Assembly (NCBI GenBank): GCA_007182875.1
Contig: AP019514.1
Coordinates: 558,001-622,000, forward strand
Reading direction: 5' to 3'
Source: Vreelandella sulfidaeris
GTDB lineage: Bacteria; Pseudomonadota; Gammaproteobacteria; Pseudomonadales; Halomonadaceae
Length of the DNA stretch: 64,000 bases
Part shown: one piece after another, positions 43,193-54,219 of the stretch
How positions within the stretch are numbered: position 1 is the stretch's first letter
Layout: each line of letters begins with the position of its first letter
Position numbers and translations under genes: made by a program
Notes under the pieces: model-generated
What the model was told of the DNA's origin: nothing
Database searches by the model: none
Seen by the model: the letters and a program-made list of their open reading frames with translations, nothing else

Positions 43193-44024
43193 TTAGCGCT
43201 CGCGTGATAGTTTGGGGTTCAGTGCGTCGTCTAACCCTTCACCCACCAGGTTCAACGCCAAAACGGTGAGCAGAATCGCCACGCCAGGGAAAAGCTCAGC
43301 CACCACGCCTGACGAATCACCGTGCGTGCAGCACCGATCATATAGCCCCAGGACATCACGTTAGGGTCGCCCAAACCGAGGAACGACAGCGCTGACTCCA
43401 GCAAAATCGCGGTGGCCACCATTAGCGATGCCAGCACGATAATCGGCGACAGCGTATTGGGCAGAATCTGGCGCAGAATGATCGTGGTGTTGGATTGGCC
43501 CACCAGGCGCGCGGCTTCGACATACTCGCGGTTGCGCAGCGACATAAATTCAGCGCGCACTAAGCGGGCCACCGGCGGCCAACTGACAATCGCAATCGCC
43601 AGCACAATCGAGGTGATGCTGGGCTGCATGATGGCCACCAGCACTATCGCCAGGGCGAAGTTGGGAATGGTCTGGAAGAACTCGGTAAAGCGCATCAAGA
43701 AATCATCGATGATGCCGCCGTAGTAGCCGGCAATGGCGCCCAGCGGCACGCCGATCAAGAGCGCCACGCAGGTAGAGACCAAGCCAATCAACAGCGATAC
43801 CCAGGCGCCGTGCATCAGGCCTGAGGCCACGTTGCGGCCCATGGTGTCGGTGCCTAGGGGAAAGCCATCTTGCGAGAGCGGCGGCAAAAGGGCCGCTGCA
43901 CCATGCGCCATGGCGATTCAGGAAACAGCAACGGCGCCAGTATCGCCATGGCGATAATCAGCAGCAGAATGATCAGCCCGACGAGGGCGCCGCGGTTTTG
44001 CGCGAAGCGTGCGAAAAAGCTCAT
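43193..44024 (-). CDS. Dpp/Opp-type ABC transporter permease (DppC-like)
   Basis: Starts MSFFARFAQNRGALVGL at 44024 with one N-terminal membrane helix, then the DppC block LLPPLSQDGFPLGTDTMGRNV and five further helices. The EAA loop reads EYVEAARLVGQSNTTIILRQILPNT. Frame breaks are near 43908 and 43297; the corrected end is LNLVGEGLDDALNPKLSRER at 43193. The start overlaps the upstream permease stop by 4 bp. Confidence 0.9.
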
Positions 44025-45001
44025 GCGGCCCCCTTCTTGATGCGTGGATCAGCCAGGCTGTAGACCAGATCAGTGATGATATTGAAGACGATGACCAGCG
44101 CCGCCGAGAAGAAGAAAATACCCAGCAGCAGGTTGTAGTCGCGCTGCTGCAGCGCTTCGAACATCAACCGGCCAATGCCGGGCCAGGCAAACACGGTTTC
44201 GGTCAGGATCGCGCCGCCGACCATCTGCCCCGCCTGCAGGCCTGCTAACGTGATGATCGGCAGCAGGGCGTTACGCAACACATGGCGCCGCTGAATAATG
44301 CCTGGCTTCAAGCCCTTGGCGCGGGCGGTTTTGACGTAATCCTGCTGCGCGGCATCGAGCATTGATGTGCGCGTCATGCGGGTGTAAATCGCCATAAAAA
44401 ATAGCGCTAAGGTGGTCGCTGGTAGCACCAAGTGCTGGGCAATATCAAGCACCAGCGCAAACCCTGTATGGCCAGCCCCACGGTGTAAAGTCCGTAGGCG
44501 GGCAGCCAGCCCAAGTAGACCGAAAACACCACCACCGACATCAGTGCAACCCAGAACAGCGGCGTGGCGTAGAATACCAGCGCCAGCGCCATAATCAGCG
44601 AGCCAGAGGGTTTCTTGACCCTTGCCGCAGCCATGGAGCCCGCCACGATGCCCAGCACCAGCGAAAGCACGAAAGCGGTGCCGGTGAGCAGTAGGGTGGC
44701 GGGTAAACGATCCATAATCAGATCAAAGACAGGAACGCCCAATCGGTAGGAGTAGCCAAAATCGAGCATGGCGATACCTGACACGTAGTGCCACAGCTGC
44801 ACATACATCGGCTGGTCGAGCCCAAAGCGCTCGCGCAGCTGGTTGAGAAAACTCCTGGTCGGCGGCACCCGCTTCACCGGCCAGAATAGCAGCCGGGTCA
44901 CCGGGGGCCAGCTGAATCAGCAGGAAGTTAAAAATAACGATTAAAAACAGCACAATGACGGCCTTGAACAACCGCATCAGAATGAGGCGCGCGTAAACCA
45001 T
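44021..45001 (-). CDS. Dpp/Opp-type ABC transporter permease (DppB-like)
   Basis: Six membrane helices; the first is RLFKAVIVLFLIVIFNFLLIQLAPGDPA, the classic DppB start. The EAA loop (DYVKTARAKGLKPGIIQRRHVLRNALLPI) is clear. Frame breaks near 44855 (EFLNQLRERFGLDQPMYVQ) and 44455 split it. I use the Met at 45001 (MVYARLILMRLF); an in-frame Met at 45028 is also possible. Confidence 0.88.
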
Positions 45002-45037
45002 AAGTAATTTCCTGACTAATACCTTCAAGACATAGCT

Positions 45038-45067
45038 AAAAAACCCAGGTAGCTCGCGCTACCTGGG
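45038..45067 (-). terminator. Terminator between binding-protein and permease genes
   Basis: Perfect 10-bp stem CCCAGGTAGC / GCTACCTGGG with a 4-nt loop, followed on the minus strand by six T. It lies within the transporter operon, just after the binding-protein gene, and would keep the binding protein in excess over the membrane parts. Confidence 0.88.
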
Positions 45068-45077
45068 TGGCCTGGGT

Positions 45078-46634
45078 TTAGCGATCTAGCCAAGCATCTT
45101 TAAAGCCGTCGTTGACCCCCCACGCCGGAGGTGACCAGATTTTCACATCACAGCGATAAAGGGTCGGGAAGCCCAGCTCCATCAGCCAGCCAACGGGCAC
45201 ATCTTCGTGCAGGATTTCCTGAACCTCGCGGTAAAGTTTTTCGCGCTCTTCGTCGGGGAATGCCGTGGCGGCCTCGTTGAAGAGCTCGTCGACACGCTCG
45301 TTTTCGTAGCCTTCCACGTTATTCCAGGGCGAGCCCTTGGCAATATTGTCGGAAAGGTAGGTGCGTGAAATACCCAGCGCCGGGTCGCCGTACTGGTAGA
45401 GATAGGTAAAGGCCAGGTCATAATCCCAATCGCCCAGGCGCTGGTTCCAGCCGCCCACGTCGGTGGCTTGGGTTTCAACGTTAATACCCACTTCGCGCAG
45501 GTTCTGCTGCACGGCTTCGGCCCAGCGGGTCCAGGTTTCGCCATAGGGCAGCGGCAGAATGGTAATCTCTTCGCCGTCGTAGCCCATTTCATCCAGCAGC
45601 TCGCGGGCGCGGTCTGGGTTGTAGTCGTAGGGTTCGAGATCATCGTTCTGGAAGCGCGCATTGGAGCCAAAGGCAGAGAGCGGGACATTGCCCAGGCCGT
45701 TCCACAGGACATTTTTAGCGAACTCGCGATCCATGGCATACATCACCGCCTGGCGGAAGCGTTTATCCGCGGTGGGGCCTTCGCGGTTGTTCATCCACAG
45801 CATGGCAAAGGGGCTGAAGTACTCGTGGCCCTCTTCGGTCATGCAGACGTTATCCATTTCGGCCAAGCGGGGAATATCGAAGTTCTCGACGGTACCGCTC
45901 GGCAGCACGTCAATGGTCTCGTTCTCGAACGCCACTGCACGGGAAGCGCCATCAGGAATAACATGCCAGTTCACGCCATCCAGATAGGGCAAGCCCTCTT
46001 CGTAATACTCCTCGTTCTTGACCAGCTCGATGACGGTGCCGCGTTCCCAGTTGTCGAACTTGAACGGGCCGGTGCCAATGGGATGGTCGTTGTGTTCGTT
46101 ATCGCGGAAATCGGTACCTGCGTAAAGGTGTTCGGGCACCATGGTAAAGGTGCCTGCTTCAAACGAGAGCAGGAAAGGACCAAAAGGCTGCTTCAGGGTG
46201 AATACCACGGTGTGGTCGTCGGTAGCTTCGATGCTTTCCACATGCTGCAGCACTGCGCGGGCACTGGGGTTCAATTCACGGTGGAAAACATCAGCGGAAA
46301 ACACTACGTCCTCAGCGGTGAAGGCTTCACCATCGTGCCAGGTAACGTCGTCGCGAAGGTGGAAGGTATAAGTGCGGCCATCATCACTGACTTCCCATGA
46401 CTCCGCCAGTTGTGGCATGGGCTCAAGGTCGGTGGTGTAGCGCAACAGTCCTTCGTAAATATTGCCCGACACGGTACGGGTGGGCGCGTTCTGAACCATG
46501 CCCAGCACCAGGCCGGGCGGCTCCGGCTGGATAATGGTGTTAACCACACCGCCCTCTTTGGGGTCATCGGCCAGGGCGGCGGAGGTGAAAGCAAATGCTG
46601 CAGCGGAAATAGCCAAAGCTAAGGGTGTCTTCAT
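45078..46634 (-). CDS. Dpp/Opp-type extracellular solute-binding protein (SBP family 5)
   Basis: A signal peptide (MKTPLALAISAAAFAFTSAALA) is followed by a 500-residue family 5 binding protein: LAESWEVSDDGRTYTFHLR, TWHDGEAFTAEDVVFS, NEHNDHPIGTGPFKF and FRQAVMYAMDREF. The frame is intact and the length is usual. Family 5 proteins bind di/oligopeptides, heme, nickel or opine- and amine-like ligands, so the substrate cannot be read from the sequence. The mature protein is acidic. The divergent GntR regulator is likely to control it. Confidence 0.92.
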   Translation of the reverse strand: MKTPLALAISAAAFAFTSAALADDPKEGGVVNTIIQPEPPGLVLGMVQNAPTRTVSGNIYEGLLRYTTDLEPMPQLAESWEVSDDGRTYTFHLRDDVTWHDGEAFTAEDVVFSADVFHRELNPSARAVLQHVESIEATDDHTVVFTLKQPFGPFLLSFEAGTFTMVPEHLYAGTDFRDNEHNDHPIGTGPFKFDNWERGTVIELVKNEEYYEEGLPYLDGVNWHVIPDGASRAVAFENETIDVLPSGTVENFDIPRLAEMDNVCMTEEGHEYFSPFAMLWMNNREGPTADKRFRQAVMYAMDREFAKNVLWNGLGNVPLSAFGSNARFQNDDLEPYDYNPDRARELLDEMGYDGEEITILPLPYGETWTRWAEAVQQNLREVGINVETQATDVGGWNQRLGDWDYDLAFTYLYQYGDPALGISRTYLSDNIAKGSPWNNVEGYENERVDELFNEAATAFPDEEREKLYREVQEILHEDVPVGWLMELGFPTLYRCDVKIWSPPAWGVNDGFKDAWLDR

Positions 46635-46861
46635 GTTTCCTGCTCCTCGGTTATTAGCACGTAATAAATTTACGTAGTCGTTAGGCGAGCGAGGCGTGGC
46701 GTGTTAGGCCCAGTTGTGTGGGTTATTGGGGGCCTTTTGAACCTTGCACTTTGAACTTAGCAGCATGCGGCAAAACTGTCGACAGTCGGCAATCGTTCGT
46801 CGACAAGGCGCTATTTTTCGTCATACTGGAGTGACAGCGTTACACCCAACGAGTGACTTTT

Positions 46862-47587
46862 ATGGCCTTATCAACGGCGGCTCCCAGGCCCTTTATCCAG
46901 CAGCAAAACCTCGTCGAGCAGGTGGCTGACTATTTGACCCAAGCGATTATTCAGCAACACTTTTACCCGGTGAACGGCTCTCGGAAGTACAGCTTTCCCG
47001 GGACTTGGGCGTCAGCCGTGCGCCGGTGCGTGAGGCCGCTCGTTTGTTGGAAAGCCGTGGCTTATTAATATCAAAACCGCGCCGCGGCTTCTTTGTTCGC
47101 GCGTTGAATGCCGTTGAACTCGAAGATGTCTTTGATTTGCGGCTATGCCTTGAGAGGCACGCGATTCACCGCTTGGCAGAGCGCTATACGCCGGAAGCAC
47201 AGCACGCGCTTAAGCAACAGGTAGAGGTGCTCTGTGAAGCGGCCGCCAGTAACGATGGCACCCGTCGAATTGAAGAGGATTTGCAGTTTCACCGCCTGAT
47301 GCTGCACTACGCCGGCAACGAGCGGCTGCTACGTGCCTTCGACGACCTTACTCATGAACTTCGCCTATGCATCACCCCTAATTACCAAAACCCATGAAGC
47401 CCCCGACACCATCGCCACCAGCCACTTTAAGCTGCTCGACGCGCTGGATAGCGGCAGCCCGGCCGCCTGCCGTGAGGCGATTGATTACCACATAGGCGTT
47501 GCCCGCAAATTCGTGGTGAAGGGTGTGGGTGAAACCGGAGATAGTTCTGATGAAGATAGTGCCGATGAAGACATTCTTTCACGATGA
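46862..47587 (+). CDS. GntR-family (FadR/FCD) transcriptional regulator
   Basis: An N-terminal winged helix (LVEQVADYLTQAIIQQHFYPGERLSEVQLSRDLGVSRAPVREA, read with one correction near 46975) and a C-terminal FCD ligand domain (EDVFDLRLCLERHAIHRLAE, EDLQFHRLMLHYAGNERLL, AIDYHIGVAR). A second frame break lies near 47385. It is divergent from the transporter operon and overlaps the start of the third deacetylase gene, so it probably responds to a carboxylic-acid intermediate of this pathway. Confidence 0.87.
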
Positions 47588-48580
47588 TCAATTGCTTCAT
47601 CAGCCGCAAACTTACTTCTCCCGCGGCAAGATGCGCACTCCCAGGAAGTGCCGGAGCGCGCGACAAAACTGCTAGCGGCGGCCAAGCAGCTAGGGTTTGA
47701 TATTCAGGCTCCCTTGGATCATGGCGTGGCGCCGTTAAGAGCAGTGCATTCGCTGTCCTATCTGCGCTTTCTGGAGAGCGCCCATCGGCGCTGGCATGCC
47801 CTAGGCGAGGATTGGGGTGAAGAGGTGATCTCCAATATCTTCGTGCGTTCGCCCAATGCCCTGCGCGGCATCTTGGCGGAAGCCGGGCGTTACTTGGCTG
47901 ACGGCAGCGCGCCGGTGGGGCAGTACACCTGGCAGTCGAGCTTATTGGTCCGCGCAAAGCGCGGTCGCCGGGCGGAGGCTTTACTGGCCGGGGAGCAATT
48001 CGCCTATGCCCTATCGCGCCCGCCAGGCCACCATGCGGGTATCGATTCCGCCGGCGGCTTTTGCTTTCTCAATAACGCCGCCATTGCTGCGCAGCGCCTT
48101 ACCTCTCGCTACCCACGCATCGTCGTGCTGGACCCCGACATGCATCACGGCCAGGGCATTCAGGAGATTTTCTACCAGCGCGACGATGTGCTGTATATCT
48201 CGATCCACGGCGATACCACCAACTTCTACCCGGCGGTAACCGGCTTCGAAGACGAGCGCGGGCAGGGCGCCGGACTGGGCTATAACCTCAACCTGCCGAT
48301 GCCCCATGGGTCAGAAGAGTCAGTGTTTTTTGACCGCCTGGAAGAAGCCTGCCAGGCCATTCGCTTGTTCGAGCCAGATGCGATTGTGCTGGCGCTGGGG
48401 TTCGATATCTACGAACTCGACCCACAAGCCAAAGTCGCCGTTTCTACTGCGGGATTCGGTGAGCTGGGCCGAAGGGTAGCGGGCCTGAACGCACCCACGC
48501 TAGTGGTGCAGGAAGGCGGCTACTACCTGGAGGGGCTGGAAGCCAATGCGGTGAGTTTCTTTGAAGGGGTTGCTCGGTAA
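47565..48580 (+). CDS. Histone deacetylase-family amidohydrolase (acetylpolyamine amidohydrolase-like), copy 3
   Basis: Start MKTFFHDDQLLHQPQTYFSRGKM (47565; an in-frame ATG at 47550 is also possible), typical of acetylpolyamine amidohydrolases. Zinc ligands are in VLDPDMHHGQGIQE and LALGFDIYELDPQ, the channel in SRPPGHHAGIDSAGGFC and the catalytic Tyr in EGGYYLEG. The only frame break is near 47640. The gene overlaps the end of the GntR gene by 23 bp. Of the three HDAC-like proteins, this one and copy 1 keep all the zinc ligands. Confidence 0.87.
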
Positions 48581-48676
48581 GTCGTAATGAGGTAGGACAA
48601 GCCATCCAGGTGTCTGGCAAAATAGTTGCATTCGGCGATCAGCAAAACGATCCGCTTAGCAACCAAAGGACACGGC

Positions 48677-51600
48677 ATGGCCCACCTGCTACGCATCGTA
48701 ATGATTCACGGCCACCTGGAAGGGTGGTCGAACTAAGTGTGGACGGCCACACCAATATTTGCGGCACCAATGCCTCCGGCAAGACCACGCTACAGCGGCT
48801 GGTGCCGGTATTTTACGGCGAGCTACCCAACAAGGTCGTGCCTAAAACCCGCATGAAGTTTGATGCGTTTTACCTGCCACATCGCAATAGCTACCTGGTG
48901 TATGAATACCGCCGCGAAGCGGGCAATATCTGCCAGGCGGTGTTGACCCGCAAGGCCGAGGGCGGGATCGAGTATCGCTTTGTCGGCGCGCCTTACCAGC
49001 CGGAAGATTATCTGGTGGAAAGCGAGGCGGGCGTAGCCGCGCTGGATTATACCCAGTGGGCCAGCGGCCTACGGCGCAGCGGTACGCCGGTGTCGCCCAA
49101 ACTCGGTGCTACCTCTGAATTCCGCTCGGTGATCCAAAACGATTTTACCCAACTGCACGGCAACAGCCGCGACGGCCTCAAGCTGCGCCAGATCGCGGCG
49201 CAGTTCAGCCTGGTGAAGCCTGAGCGGCGCATCCGCCATATCGAAAAGCTGGTCTCGGCGGTACATGCCAAAGAGGGCAAGATGGACACCCTCAAGACCA
49301 TGCTGGCGGCGATTTTCGAAGAGGATGGTGTCGAACTGCCGGTAACGCGGATTCGCAACATCAAGGCCCGGGAGTGGATCGCCCAGATGCGCCAGTCCAT
49401 GCGCCTGGAACCGCTGCAAGCGTCGCTCGCCCGGCTTGCCGGTATTGATCGTGAACTTGCCCATCTTGATGCCACGCTATGGCAACTCAAGCCTCAGCTT
49501 GAAGACGACCGCCAGCGGGCAGAGCGCCAGATGGCCGATGTAGACGCCGAGCTTGCCCGCCATCAGCGCGAATTTCAGCAGCGGAAAGTGACTACGCCCA
49601 GGCGCGGGACGCGCTAAACGACCAGCACAGCGAAGTGGTCAGCGATTTGCAGCAGACCCAGCGCCGCTTGAACGACCTGCAAACCCAGTACGAGCGCTAT
49701 GCTGACGCGGACATGCCCGCCCTGGAGCGCGATATCAACGCGCTACCCCAGTGGCGCGAACAGCGCGACCAGTTGCGCACTCACTTGAACGTGATGCAGG
49801 ACGCGGTAAAGAGAGCCAGGCACGTCTGGACGGGCGACTGCGTGAATTGTCCGAAGCGCTGGCCCGCCAAACCCGCGAAGCCCAAGAACTGATCGACGCC
49901 CTGGTCGAAGAGAAAGCCCTGCGCCGGGAGCAGCAGTGGGAAGCCGAACAGCAACTTAATGAGCGCTACCAGCAGGAGCGCCAGCGCCTGGAGGGCGAAT
50001 ACCAGGCGCAGCTGGAACTCGGTGTTGAGCAGCTAGCCGAACTGAAAGCGCAGCTCGCTCTCGACCCAGACCGCCGAAGAGGCCAATGAGTCGGAGCTTG
50101 CCCAGGCGCGTCTGGATCAAGCACAGCAGGAGCGCAATGCATCGGCCGCTACGTTGGATGGCTTGCGCCGCGAGTTTGAAAGCTGCCGCCGCGCTCGCGA
50201 CGACGTCGAGCAGCAGCTGGTGCAGCTTCGCCAGCAGCTTGAGCGCGCCGAGCAGCGCAGTTTTGCGCTCTATCAGCAGCGCGACCCCGAGCAGGGCAGC
50301 CTGCGCCACTTCCTGCGTTATCACCGCCCCGGTTGGGAGCAGCAGTTAGGCAAGGTGATTGCGCCGGAACTGTTGGAGCGTCGCGATCTTGCCCCGCAAC
50401 TGGCCGAAAGCGGCAGCGACGACCTGTTCGGGCTGGCGCTGGATCTTTCTGCCATCGCGTTACCCGACTACGCTCAGGATGAAGCCAGCCTGCTGGCCGC
50501 GATCGAAGAGGCGGATAACTCCAAGCGGCGGGTGCAATCAGAAAGTCAGGCCGCCGAGAAATCCCTCAAGCAGCATAACGAGCGGGTGCAGCAGGCCGAT
50601 GAAGCTCAGGATCAGGGCCGCATGGCCCACAAGCGCGCCGAGCAGGAAGTCGAGTTTGCGATAGAGGCCCGCCGCCAACAGCAGGAGCGCCATACCAAGC
50701 GCCAGCAGGAGCGGCGTGCCGCCCATCAAACCGCGTTGGCCCGCCAGGAACAGGCACAAAACGAGCTGCGCGAAGAGAAGCAGCAGGCGCTTGCAGCGTT
50801 AAATGAAACCCATCAAAGCCAGCTATTAGAGCTAAAGGCCGATAGCCAGAGCCAGGTGGATAGCCTGGATGCCCAGCTGCGCCAGTATAAGCAGCAGTTG
50901 AGCGACGCCAACCAAGAGCACCAGCGTCAGCGCGCGGAACTGGAAGAAGCATTTAGCCAGGAACTGGCCGAGCAGGGCGTCGACCCCGCCAAACTCAAAG
51001 ATACCAAGGAGCGGCTGGCAAGCTAGGGATGAACGCATCCGCGTTACCGCCGCCCGTCAGGATGAACTGACCGAATACACTCGCTTTATGCGCGTTGAGT
51101 GGGGGCAGCACAAGCCGCAGCTGGTCGCGCAAGAAGCCGAGCTGGAGCAGGCGGAGCAAAAGCTGCAGCGTGATAAAGAGCACCTGAAAACGACTTCCAG
51201 GCGGCACGCAAAACCCACCAAAGCACGGTCAGCACGCTGAAAACCCAGCGGGAGAGCGAATACGCCTGCCTGGAAGCCTTGAAGCCGCTACTTACGCAAC
51301 TGGAAGCCTTGGCCATCGAGCCCGACGGCCAGGCGCCCGGCACGCCACTGGGTGATGTGGACGAGCGTATTGAGCGCGCCCGTCAGGCACTGGGCAATCG
51401 CCACCAGCTCATCGAGCAACTGCGCCGTGGCTGCCTGGAGGTGGAAAGCCAACTGATCAAGGACGCCAGCAGCGGCTTTGCCGAAGCGCTGGAGAGCGAA
51501 CGCAGCAAGCTGCAGAGCGACAACCCGCGCCTACAGCTGCCGCTACTGCGCGACATGCTCAAACTGCTCGAAGATCAACAGCAGCAGCTGATTCAGGAAG

Positions 51601-52337
51601 GCCGCAACCTGAGCGACGACCTGGACAAGTTCTTCACCGTGTTCCGCGATTTGAATCGGCGCATCAGCGCCCAAAGCCGTCGGCTTTCGGAAGAGGTCGC
51701 CGACGACCTGCGCCTGGAGGGCATCACCAAGGCCGAAGTGCGCATCCAGTCGACCATTGATGAACTCGGTTTCTGGGAGCCGTTGAAGCTGTTCGCCCAG
51801 CGCTATAAAGAGTGGCGCGAATCAGGCCAGACGCTGCCCAGCGACGACTACCTCAATACCCTGGCGGACGTGGTCGATCTACTGCGCAGCGACCAACAGT
51901 ACAGCTTCGAAAGCCTGCTACGCCTGGAGCTGCACCTGAACGAAGGCGGCACTGATCTGGTGATTAAGAACGACCGCCAACTGCTGGAGTCCTCCAGCCA
52001 CGGCATGGCGTATTTGATTCTGTGTAAATTCCTGCTGGCGTTTACCCGCCTGCTGCGTGGCGATGCGGACATCGCCATTCACTGGCCCATCGATGAGATC
52101 GGCACGCTGGCGTACCACAACGTCGAAAAACTGTTCGACGCCTGCGACAGCAACCGCATTCATATCGTCGGCGCCTTCCCCAATCCAGAGTCCGATGTGC
52201 TGCTGTTGTTCGCCAACCGCTACCTGATCGACCGCGATCAAACCAACCCCAACAAGCGGGTGTTAAAACGCATCGAGCCACGGCTAAGCCGCCTGGCCGA
52301 ACGGCTCCAGGAACGTCAGCAGGAGGTGACAGCATGA
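48677..52337 (+). CDS. SMC-like ATPase of a Wadjet/MksB-like system
   Basis: About 1,220 residues starting at ATG 48677 (AAAGGA upstream). The head shows Walker A GTNASGKTTLQRL and the strands FYGELPNKVVP and FYLPHRNSYLVYEYRR. A long Gln/Glu/Arg-rich coiled coil runs from about residue 290 to 1,000. The C-terminal head has a signature-like ESSSHGMAYLILCKFLLAF and Walker B IAIHWPIDEIGTLA. This head pattern recalls the DUF3584-type SMC-like ATPases; I cannot confirm it by search. At least six frame breaks occur (near 48722, 49590, 49815, 50075, 51023 and 51193). The stop overlaps the next start (ATGA). Most likely the motor of a DNA-loop-extruding complex. Confidence 0.82.
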
Positions 52338-52970
52338 TCGAACATGGCCCACTGCTTGAGCGCTTGCTGGCCGGTGAGTTTGTCTGCCCGATCAGCGATG
52401 AGAGCGGCTACCGCCATCTCACCAATGAAGAGACCCGCGAAGAGATCGACACCTACCTGCGGCCGCTCAATCGCCGACTGGCCAGCAACGAAGACGGCAG
52501 CGTCTACTTCCTCGCCTGGCGTCAGCTCAATGACAACGCCCGGGATCAGCTGTCGCGCCAGCTTAACGACACGCTCAATAGTCTGCTGCCACTGCTGGAG
52601 TGGCTGCAGCTGGTTCAAGAAGCGTTAGGCCGCGATACCCTGGCCGCCCCGGCGATGTGCTCAAACCCGCCGAGTTCAGCGCCAAGTGCGAAGATAACCA
52701 GAGCCTGCGCGAACGCCTGGAGCGCCTGGCCACCGACAGTTTTTTTCGGCTCGCAAAGTGATCAGCTCGATGCTCAGGTGAAGCAGGTCTTCAAGCGCCT
52801 GAAGGAGCACGGCTACCTGCTCCAACCCTCACGCCGAGCGGCAGGTATTTGTGGTCACCGGCAAGATCGACTATTTGGTGGATCTGGTGCGCTTTATCCG
52901 CGATGAAGAGAACCTGCCCATCGACGCCGACAAAGAGGGGGGCTCCGGCGCCCAGGAGGCGCTGTTGTGA
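52334..52970 (+). CDS. Small KITE-like subunit (MksE/JetB-like)
   Basis: About 212 residues: MIEHGPLLERLLAGEFVCPIS, FLAWRQLNDNARDQLSRQL, ERLATDSFFGSQSDQLDAQVKQVFKRLKEHGYL, then VFVVTGKIDYLVDLVRFIRDEE. Winged-helix character, small size and position between SMC and kleisin genes match KITE subunits such as MksE or JetB. Three frame breaks near 52655, 52745 and 52830 were needed. It overlaps both neighbours by 4 bp. Assignment rests on context more than on direct similarity. Confidence 0.68.
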
Positions 52971-54219
52971 GTACGAGCGTGAACAGCAGTGGAATGAGCT
53001 GGAAAGCCGCCTGCTGAAAACCGGCAGTGAACGGCTGGCACTGCTCGGCAAGCATTCAGAGGCACTGATGCAGGCCTACACCCGCGATGAAGTGCCGCTG
53101 GAATCGCTCAGCGACAGCGCGCTGCGCAAGCTGTTGGCGGCGCGCGTTCTATGGCGCCCGGATGAGCAGAGCGGCGTGAAGCTGGCGCCCAAGGTGCGCG
53201 AACTGATCGCCGAGATGCTCGCCGACGAGACCCGCCGCCATGTGAATGCCGACGTAGCGGAAACCCTGGAGCTGATTCGCTCATTGGTGCACAGCTACCG
53301 GGAAGCGCGCAGCCGCGGCGAACACTGGCGGTTAGAGCAGCAGCTAATGCGCCTGCGCCAGGAAGTCGATGACCTGAACGGGCGCTTTGCCGATGCCATC
53401 GACAGCTTATGGCAGCGGCTGAATAGCGATTTTGGTTTCGTCAGCCAGCTCAACGACAAGATCCGCGAAAACGACCGCGCCCAGAAGCAGATCGCGAGGC
53501 TGTTGGATGGCCTGGCGCTGATCGACTTCGACGAGCTGATCGAGCTAGTGGGCAGCGACGGCAGCCTGCGCAAGCTATTGATCAGCCAGCTTCAACAGCA
53601 GTTAAGTAACCACTACACTGGTCTGCGCGAAGTGCAGCGGCGCTTGATCGAACTAATGGCGCGCTTCCGTAAGCAGCAGGCGCGCAGCCGCCTGATCAGC
53701 GGCATGGCCGCCTTTATGCGCGAACACCCCGGCTTTGTGCCGGGCAACTATGCAAGGCGCAGCGAGGTGCCCGTGCTGGTCAATCAAGCCGCACCGCTAA
53801 GCGCTGCCGCCGCCCCGGCGCTGGATCGCAACCTGGATAGCCGATTGCTCGCCGAGCTGCTGCACCAGCTACCCCAGCCGCGCCACACCACGCAAACGGT
53901 TGAAGCCGCGGCCCCGGCACAAGCCCAGGAAAGCAGCCTGGCCGCCGCCCGCCAGCAGGCGCTCAAGCAAGATGTGGAACACTTCTATTTAAGCGTGATC
54001 GACCAATCCCAGGCGGCGCCGGTCAGCGCCCTTGAGTACCTACACGAAAGCCCGCTGGAATGGCCGGATGAAATCTGGCTTTTCCAGGTGATTTCAGAAT
54101 ACCAGGGCCTGCCGCGCAGCGATCAGAAGGCGTTTCGGCTCAAACAGCAGGAGAGCCAGGCGAGCCAATTCAACCACCTACGCCTGATCCACGATGTAGA
54201 ACTGCAGCTGGCCGTATGA
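52967..54219 (+). CDS. Kleisin-like subunit (MksF/JetA-like)
   Basis: About 415 residues from a GTG at 52967 that overlaps the previous stop (GTGA); the correct frame (QQWNELESRLLKTGSERLALLGK) is joined after one indel near 52981. The protein is almost all helical: an N-terminal winged-helix-like part (LSDSALRKLLAARVLWRPDEQSGVKLAPKVRELIAEM), long helices in the middle, an Ala/Pro-rich linker (QAAPLSAAAAPAL), and a compact C-terminal domain (EWPDEIWLFQVISEYQGLP). N- and C-terminal domains linked by a flexible part is the kleisin layout. The stop overlaps the next start (ATGA). Confidence 0.68.

Noticed and set aside
45468..46400. Long plus-strand open frame of 310 codons
   Set aside because: It is antisense to the intact solute-binding-protein gene and shows no family motifs.
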